The position numbers and the translations under genes are program-made. From assembly GCA_021373025.1 (NCBI GenBank), contig JAJFTL010000015.1:1-59450 (forward strand): a stretch of DNA of 59,450 nucleotides, written 5' to 3'. The notes beneath the pieces were generated by a model, which had not been told where the DNA came from, ran no database searches, and worked only from the letters and a program-made list of their open reading frames with translations. The stretch is from a bacterium (GTDB taxonomy: Bacteria; Caldisericota; Caldisericia; Cryosericales; Cryosericaceae). How positions within the stretch are numbered: the stretch's first letter is position 1; each line of letters begins with the position of its first letter. Below are positions 58,724-59,450 of this stretch, in pieces.

Positions 58724-59365
58724 ATGAAATTTCTGTTCCAGGACGAGAGCGGTGATCTTGGCTTTGATTTTTCGAAACCAAAGACATCGCGTTTCTTTGT
58801 GATTACTCTTCTCGTCATGGACGAAGCGACTAAGAGAAGTGGCGATAAAATTGTCAAGGATACATTTAGAAAACACGCCAATCGGAAGTCTCATAGAGAT
58901 GGTACATTGCATGCATTCAAGGAAAAGCCCTCTGTTAGGAAATATTTATTACGACGTATCTCAGAAAAAGATGTGAGCGTGTATGCAATAGTACTTCATA
59001 AAGAACATGTAACAGAGCAACTGAGAGATAAGCCCGACAAACTCTATAACTACATGACAAAAAAGCTCCTCAAATACGTGTGCAAGAGTAATGCTCTGGA
59101 TACTGATAATAATCTGCTGATAGCCTCTCGCCGGGAAACAAACAGGCTGTTAAATAAAGACTTCTCTACATATGTGCAAAGTCAAGTTAGTGAGCTGACT
59201 CCTGGTTGCTTTGAGGTAAGAATAGCATATCCCTATGAGGAGAAATGTTTGCAGGCAGTCGACTGCATATGTTGGTCGATATACCGTGCGCGAGAGCACG
59301 GAGATGACTCGTATGAGATCCTGGTCAGATCTAGAATAGTAAAGATTCTTCCTTTTCTAGAATAG
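58724..59365 (+). CDS. DUF3800 family protein (predicted nuclease-like), AT-rich
   Basis: 213 residues. DUF3800 features: MKFLFQDESGDLGFDF with paired acidic residues, LHAFKEKPSVRKYLLRRI, LLIASRRETNRLLNKD, and CLQAVDCICWSIYRARE, which matches the family's LQxAD segment. DUF3800 has an RNase H-like fold and often occurs in mobile or defence contexts. GGAGG lies upstream of the ATG at 58724. The gene is clearly richer in A+T than the rest of the window, suggesting recent transfer. A 26-nt tandem duplication supplies its present stop codon. Confidence 0.88.
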   Translation: MKFLFQDESGDLGFDFSKPKTSRFFVITLLVMDEATKRSGDKIVKDTFRKHANRKSHRDGTLHAFKEKPSVRKYLLRRISEKDVSVYAIVLHKEHVTEQLRDKPDKLYNYMTKKLLKYVCKSNALDTDNNLLIASRRETNRLLNKDFSTYVQSQVSELTPGCFEVRIAYPYEEKCLQAVDCICWSIYRAREHGDDSYEILVRSRIVKILPFLE

Positions 59366-59381
59366 TAGAGATTCTTCCTTT
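59330..59381 (+). repeat. 26-nt tandem duplication at the DUF3800 stop
   Basis: Two copies of a 26-nt unit starting TCTAGAATAGTA and ending ATTCTTCCTTT adjoin, differing at one base. The second copy introduces the stop codon. With a single unit, the frame would continue for about eight more codons. Confidence 0.85.
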
Positions 59382-59392
59382 ATATGACAAAA

Positions 59393-59439
59393 CCTCGTGT
59401 GCTTTATAACGAGGAACCTATAGAGCCCCACACACGAGG
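59393..59439. repeat. Inverted repeats at the window end
   Basis: CCTCGTGTG (59393-59401) pairs with CACACGAGG (59431-59439); a shorter pair CCTCGT/ACGAGG lies inside (59393-59398, 59409-59414). These may form a terminator for the DUF3800 gene or the edge of an element that continues outside the window. Confidence 0.5.
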
Positions 59440-59450
59440 ATTTACTTGTC

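Noticed and set aside
59330-59450. Start of a CRISPR array
   Set aside because: The repeats here are a tandem 26-nt duplication without spacers and simple inverted repeats; no regular repeat-spacer pattern is seen before the window ends.

Overview
The window reads as a chromosomal segment of an anaerobic bacterium with moderately high GC (high fifties percent by eye). Coding is dense, operons are short with frequent 4-nt overlaps, and strong GGAGG-type ribosome sites alternate with some apparently leaderless starts. Markers of an anaerobic lifestyle are a sodium-pumping decarboxylase (beta subunit plus a gamma/biotin-carrier fusion), FeoB ferrous iron uptake, a cytoplasmic molybdopterin oxidoreductase, a 4Fe-4S membrane protein with a TlpA thioredoxin, and a clostripain-type protease. 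Surface proteins with copper-amine-oxidase-N stalk domains, adenosine-specific kinase, DUF554, YvrJ and a CD1871A-type mini-protein point to a Firmicutes-, Thermotogota- or Caldisericota-like lineage. The sequence alone does not settle the phylum.

Layout. 0.4-7.4 kb (+): a large repeat-bearing surface protein, a SIMPL protein, an OmpR-type two-component pair, OsmC and a small membrane protein. 7.5-22.6 kb (mostly -): adenosine-specific kinase, then (+) an AIM24-type protein, a truncated-looking PEP-utilising enzyme homologue, tRNA-Ser, a GAF/GGDEF cyclase, an ECF sigma/anti-sigma operon with a TPR gene upstream, a DtxR-FeoA/FeoB iron operon, and acpS-nnrE/D. 22.7-30.3 kb: PfpI, pyrG and an unrecognised 735-residue protein (+), era (-), then an acidic Cys-rich protein, DUF554 and a YvrJ-amidase pair (+). 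30.3-38.8 kb: alr (-) facing pcp and a phospholipase C (+), then (-) DUF349, a molybdopterin enzyme and a four-gene SHOCT/DUF2089/DUF4097 operon led by a 42-residue gene. 39.2-45.7 kb: sodium-pump genes, flavodoxin with an odd mini-cistron, a PLP-lysine-less class V aminotransferase homologue, a TlpA/CD1871A/4Fe-4S operon and a nitroreductase. 45.9-52.7 kb (+): TetR with a heterodimeric ABC exporter, a processive glycosyltransferase and a YfcE phosphodiesterase.

52.7-59.4 kb is less settled. It holds an HU protein fused to a lectin-like domain, an ADP-ribosylglycohydrolase and its decayed duplicate, a large clostripain-like protease, DUF6506, an AT-rich DUF3800 gene, and several copies of a short GC-rich interspersed repeat that also occurs at 36.8 and 50.7 kb. 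This part looks like an accessory region shaped by duplication and small repeats.

The most unusual items are the HU-lectin fusion, two degenerate enzyme homologues that have lost defining catalytic parts, the interspersed repeat family, a 49-nt perfect palindrome, and three promoters whose -10 box sits exactly 6 nt before an ATG. No CRISPR array, intact transposase or complete prophage was seen.
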